From Puccinia triticina (taxonomy: Eukaryota > Basidiomycota > Pucciniomycetes > Pucciniales > Pucciniaceae), in NCBI RefSeq assembly GCF_026914185.1, contig NC_070575.1:1302001-1366000 (forward strand): DNA of 64,000 bases. Reading direction: 5' to 3'. Numbering within the stretch: the first letter of the stretch is position 1; the number at the start of each line of letters is the position of its first letter. A program made the translations under genes and the position numbers. Shown here one piece after another: positions 47,002-58,260 of this stretch. A model generated the notes under the pieces. That model did not search any database. It saw nothing but the letters and a program-made list of their open reading frames with translations, and was not told the DNA's origin.

Positions 47002-50000
47002 TCAATCAAGCATAACGGCGGCAGAGCTCGGCTTCTTCTTGCGGTTTCTGCGGCATTTTGATCGTGGGTTTTGAGTCTCGTGGAGGGATGAGGAAGGATT
47101 CAAGGAGGGGGCGAATTTAGAGGCTTTCTTGGAGGGCTGTTGGAGAAGAGAGAACAACAAGAAAGGAGCGAGGCGTTTCTTGCTCAAGGTGGTCGTCCAA
47201 CTGTCTTCCTCTTCGCTATCCTCCTTGTGGTTGATTGCGGAGCTCGATCCTTCCGGCTTACCAGCCTTGCTCTCATTCTTCGCCTTCTTTGTCAACTGAC
47301 TAAGGAGTTTGGAAGTGGTTAATCGTGAGGGGGGCTGTTTTGGTGCGCTGGAGCCTAGACCCAATCTAAGCTAAGTGAAACGACCATGATCAGTTACACC
47401 CGGCAGTATATTGGCAACTATCTTTTTTTTGGGTTTTACCAATGAGAAAGATATGTAGGGTATTGAGGCACATGGTCAACCAGATGCGTGAGCGCCCTGC
47501 TGCGGATAGACCTAGTTGGTGATAGATATAGACCTAGACAGATGTACATAGTTCCAACTACTTTCCACCACGTTGTACCTTATTCATCTCTTCATTTATC
47601 AATCATCAACTCATTCTTCCTTCACCCGGTTGTCCACAGGTGTGCCTCCACCTGAGTTTCATCTCACTGTTCGCGTCGTAGCTCACAGCATTATTGCTGT
47701 TCTCATAGGTGTGCCTCCACCTGAGTTTCATCTCACTGTTCGCGTCGTAGCTCACAGCATTATTGCTGTCCTCATAGGTGTCCGACAGCTTGTTGTCCAT
47801 TAGGTTATGAGCCCAGTGGCGTAACTGGACACTTTACGAAAAGCTACCAAACAGACTTAACAGCATGTCCGAACACAAGAGCATCCTTCAGTCTCTCGAC
47901 AACGTCCCATTTCCCACCTGGAAGGGACAGATGAAAGGATACCTCTAGATACAGGGACTGAAGATGTACATCGACTCTACAGTAATTGCTCCCACCGATC
48001 CTGACACAGCTCTAGCCCATAATCAAGACATGGGAAAAACTGCCGGTTATTTGTCTCTTTACCTTGGACAAAAGTATTGAACCCAATTTGTCAAATCCGA
48101 AAACAAAAACAATCCCCAAGCCATCTGGCTGCTGATCAAGGAGCATTTCGAGGCCAAGACCGGTGAAAATCAAGCCAAAGTCGTGCAAGATTTCTTTTCA
48201 ATCACCTTCAAACGCGATGATGTTGAAGGCTTCCTTACTGATCTCAACGATTGCATTCGCAACATTGAGGCGGTTGGCGTCAAGATCATCAAGGCTCCTG
48301 AAGAATTCACCCTTCACAAGACTTGGATGTCAGAATTCTTACTCTCTAGGCTTCCAAACACTCTCAACCTTTGTGACATCCTTCTCACCAAACAACCTCT
48401 CACGATCAAAATCCTCAAAACCCTGCTCGAAGGCAAACGCAGGGATAAGGCATCAACTTCATTGTCTTCTTCATCTCCTGTCATCAAACAAGAATCGGCT
48501 CTTGCTGCAGCAGAATCCGGTGATTACCCTGTCTGCTTGGAAGGCGTCCACAATCCCGCCACTAAACACCGTGCCTCAAAGTGTCAACAACTCAAGCACA
48601 AATCGAAGAAGCACACTGCAAAGGCTGCTAATTCAACACCGCTCGAAGACGATGAACACGGCTTGTCTTCAATCAGCACCACCAGCAGCGGCCTTCTCTG
48701 CATTTGTCAAGCACTCTCTGCAGTCAAGACAAACGACGTCTGCTTCCTTGACAGCGGGGCAAGCCATCACATGTTCAGTGATTGGTCCCAATTCAAAGAC
48801 TATCACCCTCAATCGACTGTTATATCCCTAGCAGATGGCAACTCTCTCAAATCCGCGGGGGAAGGCTTTGTCTCAATCATTGCCAACAACGGGTCCCCCC
48901 TCAAGTTAAAAGCTCTTCATGTTCCCGACTTGGCCGGTACGCTAATCAGTTTCGGAAGGCTTTTTGAACGCGGATGCAATGTCTCACGGAACGGTCCCAA
49001 GACCTTCGACCTAGTTTGAAACAAAGCGGTCATCCTCTCTTCAGCGGTCATCGGAGGCGTGTGCAACATCAAATTAGGCTCCAATACTCAAGGTCAGTCT
49101 TCACCAGTTGTCGCCAACAAAGCAGCAGCAACTGACATCACCTTGCTTCTCAGGTCAGCGGGACACCCAAACCTCAAGGCTTTAAAGAAAATGTTCCCAG
49201 GCATTCAAGCGTCGAAAATCAACTGCAAGGCGTGTTCTCTTTCCAAATCTCACAGACTACCCTTTCCCGGCTCTCTTCCCAAAGCCACTCGTCCTCTTGA
49301 GTATGTGTTCATGGATCTCAGCGGGAGGATCAATCCCAAATTGTTTGGAGGAAAGGAGTACTACTTCAAGATCACTGACTATTTTACTCGATATTGTCAT
49401 GTGTATCTACTATCTAAGAAATCCGAGACTTTCTCATTCTTCTTGCAATACTACAATGAAGTAACAAATCATCATTCCACCAACATCAAAACAGTCATCT
49501 TTGATGGTGGAGGAGAATTCAACTCAAACAAGTTCTTGGACTTTCTGAAAAGCAAAGGGATCACCGCTTAAGTGACAGCTCCGTATACACCACAGCAAAA
49601 CTCCATTGCTGAACGCAGCAACAGATCCACTTCTGAGAAGGCTTGTTGCATGCTCAAGCAGGCCAACCTCCCGTTGGAATACTGGGCGGAAGCTGTTTCC
49701 ACAGCTTTTCTTTTGGAGAATATCACCCTCATGCGCAAGCTGAAATGGGATACCCCTCACAACATATGGTTTGGATCACCTTTCAATGTCTCTCAACTCA
49801 AACCATTCGGTTGCCTAGCCTACATCAACATACCAAAACAACTTCAGAACGGTAAATTTGGTGACACGGCTAAGAAGGGTCTCCTCGTCGGCTATCAGCT
49901 GGGGACGCATAACTGGCGCGCCCTCCTACCAGGGGGGAAAGTGGAGCGCTGTCATGACATTACTTTCGATGTGACAGAATTCCCAGGAGTCTCCACCTTC

Positions 50001-52919
50001 TCCCCAGCTGACGCGTCTTCTCACTTTGATCCCCTCACTCCACTCGACTTTAATGAAATCCTGGAATCAGTTGTCTCTCCAAACTCATCATCATCTGACT
50101 CAATGCAAGAAGTTCTAGATTGGCGTTTGGCAGAAGACAAACTTGATCTTGACGCTCCAGTCATTGACGTCAACTCGTTCTTTGTCAAACCGGATTCAGC
50201 TGACTCTCAAGAAGATCATCTCCCTCCCATTCCAACTCCACCGGCGCCCACAGGAAACACTCCTTCTGCACGTCCCAGGCCCGGCTACGATGTCCTTCTC
50301 ACATCCAACACTGCACCCAAAAACATCAGCTCTGATATCAATCCCTCCCACATTCTACACACCAAACGTAGAGCCAACCTTGCAATGGCCTCTACAGCTT
50401 CGGACATTCCGCGGACTCATTGAGAAGCAATTTTGTCCTCCAAGGCATCCTCATGGACGCAGGCTGTGGAATCTGAACTCGCAGCTATGGAAAATCTAAA
50501 AGTCTGGTCGATTGAAGTTATCCCTGGTGACAAGTCTCTCTTGGGCACTGTCTGGGTCTTTCAAAAAGAGAAAGATTACAAAGGCATCGTGGTGAAATTC
50601 AAAGCCCGCCTTTGTGCTCAAGGATCTCAGCAAAAAACAGGCTACGTATTCACATATGCTCCAACAGGACGCTTGACCAGTCTCTGAGCAGCCATCATTG
50701 TTGGTCTATCTCGCGGTTACTCCATCCATCAAATGGATTCCAAGAATGCTTTTCTGAATGGAAATCTGAAGGAATCCGTCTACCTCCGTCCTCCGCCTGG
50801 CCTGGAAGTCCCAAAAAGTTACTGCCTCAAACTACACAAGGCAATCTATGGGCTAAAACAAGCTCCTCGAGTGTGGTATGCCAAACTCAAGGCTTTCTTC
50901 GACTCCATCGGCTTCCGACCAAGTCCAGCAGATCCTTGTCTCTTCACGTCAACCGTGGAGGATTGGGAATGCTTTGTGCATGTGTACGTTGACAATATGA
51001 TCATCATCAGCCACAATGTAGATTGCTTCAAGAAACTGATCTTGGCAAAATTCTGCATGGAAGATTTGGGAGAAGCCAAGCAAATCTTGGGAATCAAGCT
51101 TACTCAACCATCAAAGAACAGTATTCTCCTAAGTCAAGAAACTTACACTCAGTCCATTCTTGACAACTATGGTTTCTCTGATTGTCGTGTGACCCCTACC
51201 CCCATGAATCCTAACACTTGCCTTGTTAAATGCTCCAAAGCCGAGCATCAGTCATTTCTTCAACTGAATGTCAATTATCGTGAAGCACTTGGTTTTCTCA
51301 ACTATCTCTCTGTCTCGACAAGACCGGACATCTCCTTCACAGTCTCACAACACTGCCAGCATAATTAGCTGGGCTGAGTTTATCCCAGTTAAACTGGGAT
51401 GCACTCAACCAATTTCAATTTGGTTGATCTCAACTGATGAAATACAAATCCAAGGGACCCCCCTTGGTTTTATATCTCATTGGTTGAGATCAACCCATTT
51501 AAGATTGGTTGAGTGCATCCCAGTTAAACTGGGATGACTTCATCCTAGCCAAATATGCTGGCAGTGCAACTGTCTCAGCATTGCAAAAAGCCAGGCATTG
51601 CGCACTGGAAAGCAGTTCAACACCTCCTTCGGTATCTGGCGGGGACAAAGTCTCATGGCATTCTTCTCGATGGATCAGGAAGTCTTGACAATGTTTTGGT
51701 CTACACAGATGCTGAATTCGCCAACTGCACGGATGATCGCCGCTCCTACTCCGGTTACGTTACTTTGCTTGGTGGTAACTTACTCTCATGGCAATCAAAA
51801 AAGCAGCAAACAGTATCCACGTCGACTACTGAAGCAGAATATCGGGCACTCTTTGAAGGAGTTCAAGAATCAGTATGGCTAAAATACCTCTTCTCAAGCT
51901 TATCGGTCAAATTCAACAACAAATTCGAAATCTTCATTGACAACCAAAGTGCGATAGCGCTAGCAACCAACCCCATCTTCCAACAACGGTCCAAGCACAT
52001 CGACATCCTATATCATTGGCTCCGCGAAATACACAACACAGGCCTAATCCACATCAATTACATCTCAACGCAACAGATGAAGGCTGACATGTGTACAAAA
52101 TCACTAGGAAGACAAAAACATCTCAGTATCATTGCCGATCTCAGAATTCAGCGGCAATGAGAGAGGGGGGGTATTGAGGCACATGGTCGACCGGATGCAT
52201 GAGCGCCCTGCTGCGGATAGACCTATTTGGTGATAGATATAGAACTAGACAGATGTACATAGTTCCAACTACTTTCCACCACGTTGTACCTTATTCATCT
52301 CTTCATTTATCAATAATCAACTCATTCTTCCTTCACCCGGTCGTCCACAGGTATGCCTACAGTGTCTTCTCTCATCACTCTTCATGTTCTCTCGTCTCAC
52401 CGTGCTGTATTTCTTGTCTCAGGTGTGCCTCCACCTGAGTTTCATCTCACTGTTTGCGTTGTAGCTCACAGCATTATTGCTGTCCTCATAGGTTAGTATT
52501 TGTGTCACCGTGTTTCATGATTCATCTCTTCATTTATCAATCATCAACTCATTCTTCCTTCACCCGGTTGTCCACAGGTGTGCCTCCACCTGAGTTTCAT
52601 CTCACTGTTCCTGTCGTAGCTCACAGCATTATTGCTGTCCTCATAGGTGTGCCTCCACCTGATTTTCATCTCACTGTTCGCGTCGTAGCTCACAGCATTA
52701 TCGCTGTCCTCATAGGTGTCCAACAGCTTGTTGTCCATTATAGGGTTGAGCTTACTTGGAGTTCCTAGGCCTCAAAGAATTGAGGTGGAGAGTAGCAGTA
52801 GATTCAGAAGGCTCCAGTGTGCTCTTGGCTTGCAGTTCCTTGGGGAGCCAAGACTCGACCATAGCCTGGATGTTTTCCAATCTCACCTGGTAATCTTGCA
52901 GGTTCAGTGCTTTTCCGTC
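47002..52919 (-). CDS. DUF3245-like gene with a copia element in its intron
   Basis: Exons seen: 52756 to about 52919 and 47002-47365 (complement). They join as ...RPRNSK-LGLGSSAPK in phase. Without the copia element and one TAGGG copy the intron is 105 nt, with donor GTAAGC (52750-52755) and acceptor TTAG. The protein has MVESWLPKELQ, RPRNSKLGLG, SEEEDSWTTT and a Lys/Arg-rich C-terminus (KCRRNRKKK), the order of conserved blocks I know from the fungal DUF3245 family (function unknown, probably nuclear). The usual Arg in the DSR block is Trp here. The 5' end is unresolved; open frames continue to about 53400 but their splicing is not clear. Expression may depend on splicing out a 5.4-kb intron. 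Confidence 0.5.
47461..47802 (+). repeat. 5' LTR of the copia element
   Basis: 342 bp; contains two copies of a ~68-bp unit starting GTGTGCCTCCACCTGAGTTT. Confidence 0.9.
47803..47814 (+). promoter_or_regulatory. Primer-binding site for a half tRNA-iMet
   Basis: GGTTATGAGCCC directly follows the LTR. It is the complement of the anticodon arm of initiator tRNA-Met (GGGCTCATAACC, with CAT as anticodon), not of a tRNA 3' end. Ty5 and Drosophila copia are known to use an iMet half-tRNA in this way. Confidence 0.75.
47865..52160 (+). pseudogene. gag-pol of the copia element, six stops and a MITE insertion
   Basis: One frame from ATG 47865 is broken by TAG 47946, TGA 48078, TGA 49017, TAA 49569, TGA 50421 and TGA 50685, with no frameshift. 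Motifs: knuckle-like CLEGVHNPATKHRASKC, protease FLDSGASHHMF, integrase HPNLKAL...CKACSLSK, D in VFMDLSGRI, D in IFDGGGEF, E in QQNSIAERSNR. RT shows LLGTVWVFQ, MDSKNAFLNG and YGLKQAPRVW, but the catalytic box is YVDN (AAT at 50994-50996) in place of YVDD. RNase H has YTDAEFANC, TEAEYRAL and DNQSAIALA. The 216-bp MITE at 51351 keeps the frame but adds stops. Not functional. Confidence 0.92.
51351..51566. mobile_element. CACTG MITE (CACTA-like), CAA duplication
   Basis: 216 bp. Ends CACTGCCAGCATA and TATGCTGGCAGTG; the arms continue with CCCAGTTAAACTGGGATGCA and GGTTGATCTCAAC. CAA is duplicated at 51348-51350 and 51567-51569. Without it the copia frame reads SQLSQHCKKPG, the usual copia motif, so the empty site is directly inferred. 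Confidence 0.9.
52172..52740 (+). repeat. 3' LTR of the copia element, 227 bp longer than the 5' LTR
   Basis: Same ends as the 5' LTR. Between them lie an extra TATGCCTACAGTGTC segment and a duplicated ATTCATCTCTTCATTTATCA block, and the 68-bp unit occurs three times. Confidence 0.88.
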
Positions 52920-53416
52920 TTTGGTTTAACTTTGAGTGGTTGACGACATGGGATCTTTTGTGAAGGAATTGTTGACCATTGCTGTTTCCAAGAGCATGGC
53001 CTCGTTTGGTGATAAATAGTTTTGGCGCACTTCAACCCCACCTGTAGCCGTGCCCGTGACACCCGGACGCCAGCTCCACCGTTCACCCAACCCTTGCCCC
53101 AACGGGATTGGGCCTTTTGATTGTTCCAGGATTCCAGCCCTGCAACCTTCCATCCGGACCCTTGCCCTTGCACCGGGCTTGGGTGCCATTACGACACGGA
53201 CACCTCCGCCTCAAGACAATGAGGGCGCCTCACGATCTCCCTGCCATTCTCCGTGTTCTTTCTCTGTTTGGGCTTTAGGCCGTTTCCACTTTTGTAGCAG
53301 CTTGTACGCCTTCACCACCACGCCGGATACCACTATTCTTGGTTTGGTCATCAACTCCATACAAGATATGTAGCAGAGAGACACAGTTTGTCCAGATCCA
53401 GCCATTCATTGTTATC

Positions 53417-53740
53417 TATGGTATTCAAATTTATGGTGTTCAAAATTGCATAAGATTTTTTTACATAAAATCATAAACTGCAATTTTGGCTGGGAGATGC
53501 CACTTTAAGTTTTATGCAAGCTGACATCTCCCAGCCAAAATTGGCTTTATGATTTTATGTAAACCATGACATATGCAATTTTGAACACCATAATTGCATA
53601 AGATTTTTTTACATAAAATCATAAACTGCAATTTTGGCTGGGAGATGTCACTTTAAGTTTTATGCATGCTGACATCTCCCAGCCAAAATGGGCTTTATGA
53701 TTTTATGTAAACAGTGGCATATGCAATTTTGAATACCATA
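53417..53740. mobile_element. Two nested copies of a TATGGT(A/G)TTCAAAATTGCAT MITE
   Basis: An inner copy (53432-53592) sits in the left end of an outer copy (53417-53740). Each is a near-palindrome with AATTTTGGCTGGGAGATG and CATCTCCCAGCCAAAAT arms and ACATAAAATCATAAA / TTTATGATTTTATGT. Confidence 0.78.
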
Positions 53741-53763
53741 ATCTTACTAATTATGAATGTAAA

Positions 53764-54050
53764 TGGAGGACTTCCTGCCAATCTGGAAACCCAGATTTTG
53801 CAGGGAAATGGAGGACTTCCCGTGAATCTGGGAGCTCAGATTTTTCCAGATTTTGCGGGGAAATCTGGGCTCAATTGTCCCAAATCCTAGATCTGCCTAG
53901 ATTGCCCTGCAAAATCTGGGAAAATCTGGGTTTCCAGATTGGCGGGAAGTCCTCCAATCTAGGCAGATCTAGGAATTAGGACAATCAAGCCCAGATTTCC
54001 CCGCAAAATCTGGAAAAATCTGAGTTCCCAGATTGACGGGAAGTCCTCCA
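53764..54050. mobile_element. Palindromic MITE with GGAGGACTTCC termini
   Basis: GGAGGACTTCCTGCCAATC at the left and GATTGACGGGAAGTCCTCC at the right. CCAGATTTTGC/GCAAAATCTGG recurs in both orientations, so it may be a nested pair. Confidence 0.7.
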
Positions 54051-54531
54051 ATCTTGCACACTGAGAAGGGATCAGAGAGAAAGCATTGATGTAGTCAAGG
54101 TTGGGTTTGTCTTTATGTTGGTCCAATGGGATCTCCCATTTCATCATCTCAATCAAGCCGGAGTTCAAGCCAGAGTATGTAGATCTTTGGCTAGCCATTG
54201 ATGTTTTCAAAACAATCATTGACAAATGGGGTAGGTGCAGGGATCCCTTGTTGGAATATATTCAGTTGTAGCTCGACCAGTCTACCACTGCAATTGAAAG
54301 TGACATTCCTCAAAATTTATAATTTCCCAACTAAACACTCCCTTCATTGAATCTGGATCCAGAGTGACACAGCTCATGGTTGACGCAGCTCCTCCAGTCC
54401 TTTCCACCCAGCTCACAAAAGCATCCAATAGTCTAATAGTTTACAGCTGATGCTCTCTCAATTAAGAACAAAGCAGAACAAGTTCAAAAATTGTGTTCCT
54501 CTGGATCTGTGCAACATGCACCAGGGGGGAA

Positions 54532-54700
54532 TGTGTGGCACTCTCTAGAGAGTGCAAGACTGTAATTCTTTCAGTAAAGTAGTCTGATGTGAGTTCAATT
54601 TCATCTGTAACTCTGTGTCAAATTAAGTTCCCAATACAAGGATAACTGTACATGAAGCTGTTGTGGAATTATCTGCAACTCAATACAAACACACAAAAAT
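54532..54700 (+). repeat. LTR-like fragment, TGTGTGGCACTCTC start
   Basis: A purine run (CCAGGGGGGAA) is followed by TGTGTGGCACTCTCTAGAGA and CTGTAATTCTTTCAG. The same start, with purine run, occurs inverted at about 61180-61215. The far end is not defined. Confidence 0.4.
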
Positions 54701-54803
54701 CTCTTAGTTGAAATTTTGTGTTTGGTTTATCATGATCACAATTTTGGGCATGAACTTCAACGCACAAGGTTTTTGGCTAAGAATTTAACTGTCCTTATTT
54801 CAA

Positions 54804-56451
54804 GGGTCAGCCTAAATGCACTCCAAAAATTTACTTCATGCACTCCAAATTTTTGGCTTTGGGGAATGGGTACTCCAAAAATATTGGAGTGCTGTGATTT
54901 TGCACTCCAAATTCATGGAGTCTCCATATGGGCACTCCATGTATGTTGGAGTACAGGCCAGGGTAAGCCAAAACTTACCAAAATAAGGGAGTGCAGCTAG
55001 ATACACTCCAAAAAAATGGAGTATACACCCAAGCACTCACTTTTTGAGCAAAGGGTTTTGGCTATGCACTCCAGTTGGCACAATTTCAACTGGAGTTCAT
55101 TGGAGTACACTCCATTCCACTCTTTTGTGGAGTGCCCACCCGGCCCCAGACTGGCCACCAAGAGGAGTAGAGACCCCACTTGATGACCAGTCATCAAGTG
55201 GAGGACACATCCTGCTGGTTGACCGGTCATCGGGTGGGGTACACATCCCTCGATGACCGGACATCAAGTGCACATCCCACTTGATGACTGGTCAACCAGC
55301 GGGGTGTGTGCTCCGCTTGATGGCCGGGCCATCAAGCGGAGTGCATGCCTTGCTTGATGACCGGCCATCAAGTGCACATCCCACTCAATGACCGGTCAAC
55401 CAGCGGGATGTTTACCCCACTCAATGACCAGCCATCAACCGGAGTGCACGCCTTGCTCAATGACCGGCCATTGAGTGCACATCCCACTTGAATCCGATGA
55501 CCGGTCAACCAGCGGGATGTGTACCCCACTCGATGGCCGGTCATTGAGCAATGCGTGCACTCCTCTCAATGGCCGGTCATCAAGTGCACATCCCACTCAA
55601 TGACTGGTCAACCCATCCCAGTCAATGACCGGTCAACCAGCGGGGTGTGTGCTCCGCTCAATGACCGGCCATCAAGTGGGGTACCCATCCCGCTGGTTGA
55701 CCGTTCATCAAGCGGAGCACACCCCGCTGGTTGACCGGCAAGTGTGATGTGCACTTGATTGGCAATCATCAAGTGAGGTAGGTGAGAGTGAGGTGTGTTC
55801 TCGGCTCAATGACCGGCAATTGAGCGGAATACACATCTTGCTCGATGACTGGCCATCAAGTGTGAACATCACACTCAATGGCCGGTCAGCAAACAAGGTG
55901 TGTACTCCGCTCAATGACCGGTCATTGGGGTACACATCCCACTCAATGACTGGTCATCAAGCGTGTGCTCTGCCCGATGACCGGCCATCAAGTGGAATGT
56001 GTCTGTCAATGGCCAGCCATTGAGCAGTATGGTCACTCTAGGAGTGCACATCCCACTCCACGACTAACCATAGAGTGGTGTGTGTACCTCACATGACAAG
56101 ATGACTGGTCAAGAGGAGGGGTGTGCTCCAATGGATGGTTGGTCATTGATTGGGGTGTGTACATACACACTTGATGGCTGGCATCAAGTGTGGATGCTGG
56201 AGTGTGCAGGGGGCAATCCTTTTTCAGGGAGTAAAATATCAGAAAGGGAGTGCTGGGTCCATGCACTCCAATTGTATGGAGTGAACTATTGGGACACTCA
56301 TTGAATTTGGTGGCAAATGGAGTGCATGGTGGCTTACTCCACTTTCTTTGGCTTGCTGGGGCCCACACTCCAACTTTCTTGGAGTGCATGCTCCATCAAC
56401 TCACTTTTGGAGTGCATGAAGTAAATTTATGGAGTGCATTTAGGCTGACCC
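54804..56451. mobile_element. Foldback element with GGGTCAGCCTAAATGCACTCC ends and minisatellite core
   Basis: 1,648 bp. The left end starts GGGTCAGCCTAAATGCACTC and the right end is its inverse, with a shared AAATTTACTTCATGCACTCC inside. GCACTCCA/TGGAGTGC recurs through both arms. The core (55140-56060) is an array of CAATGACCGGTCAACCAGCG / GGGTGTGTACTCC-type units. Flanks TATTTCAA and TATTCTCA are similar but not identical, so an 8-bp duplication is only suggestive. Confidence 0.75.
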
Positions 56452-56799
56452 TATTCTCAAACATAAACTGTATCAAGTGACAAGGAATATTTTTCGGAGA
56501 TGAATTTATCCAAGTTTATTAAAATCACAGAAACACGGAAGGCAAGATCAAAGTTTTTGCCTGTGCTCATGCAAAAATCCCATAAAAGCTTAAATCAATC
56601 CCCAAACACCCCAGAGGGCACCTCAGATTGACCCTCCAGCCTGTGCCAGAGCAACAGGCAAAAAAAGGTTGGTCAAAAATGAAATCAAGGAGGCCCTAAT
56701 CAAGTGATTAGTGGGCTTCAGGGAGGGGGTAGGACAAAACCTGATTCCCTGGGGGGATAAACCGGTGAAACTTGCTCTCCTTTAAATATACACACTGGG

Positions 56800-58260
56800 C
56801 CTTATGCCACCGGCACACCCCCAACTGCATGTCTCTAATGCCCTGCTTGTTACCAGCCGCCAGTGCTACCATCACCATACCAACCCACTCCCAACAACAC
56901 ACACATTCCTTCTACCATTGTTGCAACTCTGCCTTGCAGGCCAAGTTGTGAGGGCTCTCAAACTTGTCTGGTCCAGTATCACTTGCTGTCTCCACGCACA
57001 TACTGATACATATTCAATTTTCCCATATGATCCATCAGTTCGCCACCACCACGCCCGTACCCCGCTGCCAGCGCCACTTCTTCTTGTCATCCTCTGCAAC
57101 CTTTAGCAGAGCAAGTCCATCCAACAAGAACAGCAACATTACCAACCCTCCTTGTGCCTTGCGAGGCTCCCTGCCCAGCTCCCAATGGCCCCAACTCAAC
57201 CTATCCTCCTCCTGCTCCTTGTCCGATGACGGCCTCCTGCTTGGTCAAGCCTCCTCCTCCTCCCTTGCCAGTGTTGCTAGCATTGCCAACTCTATCAACG
57301 GCCTCAAGGCCTGCTGCGGGCTCATCAAGCCCCTCTCACCCGTCCCCCAAGCCAACGACCATCAGCAACAGCAACAGTCTAACGTCGCCCAAGCCCTGGC
57401 CACCCCGCTCAGAGAGAGACACGAGCGAACCAACAACAGCAACATGAAATCCAAGACGCCTTATTGCGCTCCCTTTCCCTCCTTGCCTTGGCTCGGAGAC
57501 CTTGGCCAATCCCGGGCCCAGTTTGTGGGCATGAAGGCCAACCTCACCCACGGGCTGTTTGTGAAGCGACGCACCTCGATCCCCCCACTCTTGCTGGGCG
57601 GGATCAGGTTGACAGAAACCTTGAGGGGGCACGAGCTTGTCCAGCTGATTGGCCGGAACAACAAGAGCGTCATGAACACCCCCCCTCAAGCTGCACTTCA
57701 ACTGGTTTGCTGCGGGTGAAGGCTGCCAGGAACTGATGAGCTTGCAGGCGGGAGTAGGGAGAAAGGGCCACAGCAAAGTACCCAGCAAGTAAACAGAGAC
57801 GTTCCCGTGCGAATACAGGCCCAAAGGTGTGTTTCAGGACCTCTTCCTGTGCTCGGAACAGAACTCAGCAGAAAGGAAAATGCTGTTGTCCATGGGCTTC
57901 GGACTGATCATCAATGTGGCAAATGGGGTCAAGTGTCCCGGACCCTGGGAACCAACCTCTTCACCCGCGCCCATCAAGCACCTCTGGCCCATGCCCCTCC
58001 AACAGCAGCAGCAGCCCAGGAAACGTGGCCTGATGGTCCAGCCAATGGCCTCAAGGTCAAATCTGAAGCGCTCCTTTGAGGGCAAGATCCGCGTCAGTCT
58101 CCCCAACAACCGTCCCCCCATCCCCACCATCAACTTGTCTCATTGTTGTTGTTGTCATTGAGTCCGTTCCAGATGATAAAGCTCAACACTGACCGCAAGA
58201 CCTCCCGCCCCTCCCTGGACTACATCAAGCTTCCCTGATTGCACGACCAGGACAGAAGAT
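56800..58260 (+). other. Unidentified gene fragment inside Helitron H3
   Basis: GC-rich stretch with long open frames. The + strand frame 56964-57719 is Ser/Gln/Pro-rich, then KSKTPYCAPFPSL...LGGIRLTETLRGHELVQLIG. A second + strand frame 57829-58161 has SAERKMLLSMGFGLIINVAN. The - strand is also open (57336-57824, 57834-58133). I cannot name a family or choose the strand with certainty; a captured host gene with introns is the likeliest reading. Confidence 0.35.

Larger units (their letters stand above)
47461..52740 (+). mobile_element. Ty1/copia LTR retrotransposon, mutated
   Basis: The target duplication TAGGG is at 47456-47460 and 52741-52745. LTRs are 47461-47802 and 52172-52740; they begin TATTGAGG and end CCATTA rather than TG...CA. 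A polypurine tract GAGAGGGGGG is at 52161-52170. The internal region has gag, protease, integrase, RT and RNase H in copia order (integrase before RT). The element lies in the opposite orientation to the host gene's exons and carries a 216-bp MITE. Confidence 0.93.

Noticed and set aside
52904..53405. Several overlapping - strand frames as a separate gene
   Set aside because: They may be 5' exons of the DUF3245-like gene, but three frames are open and no consistent splicing could be chosen, so they were not annotated as a gene.
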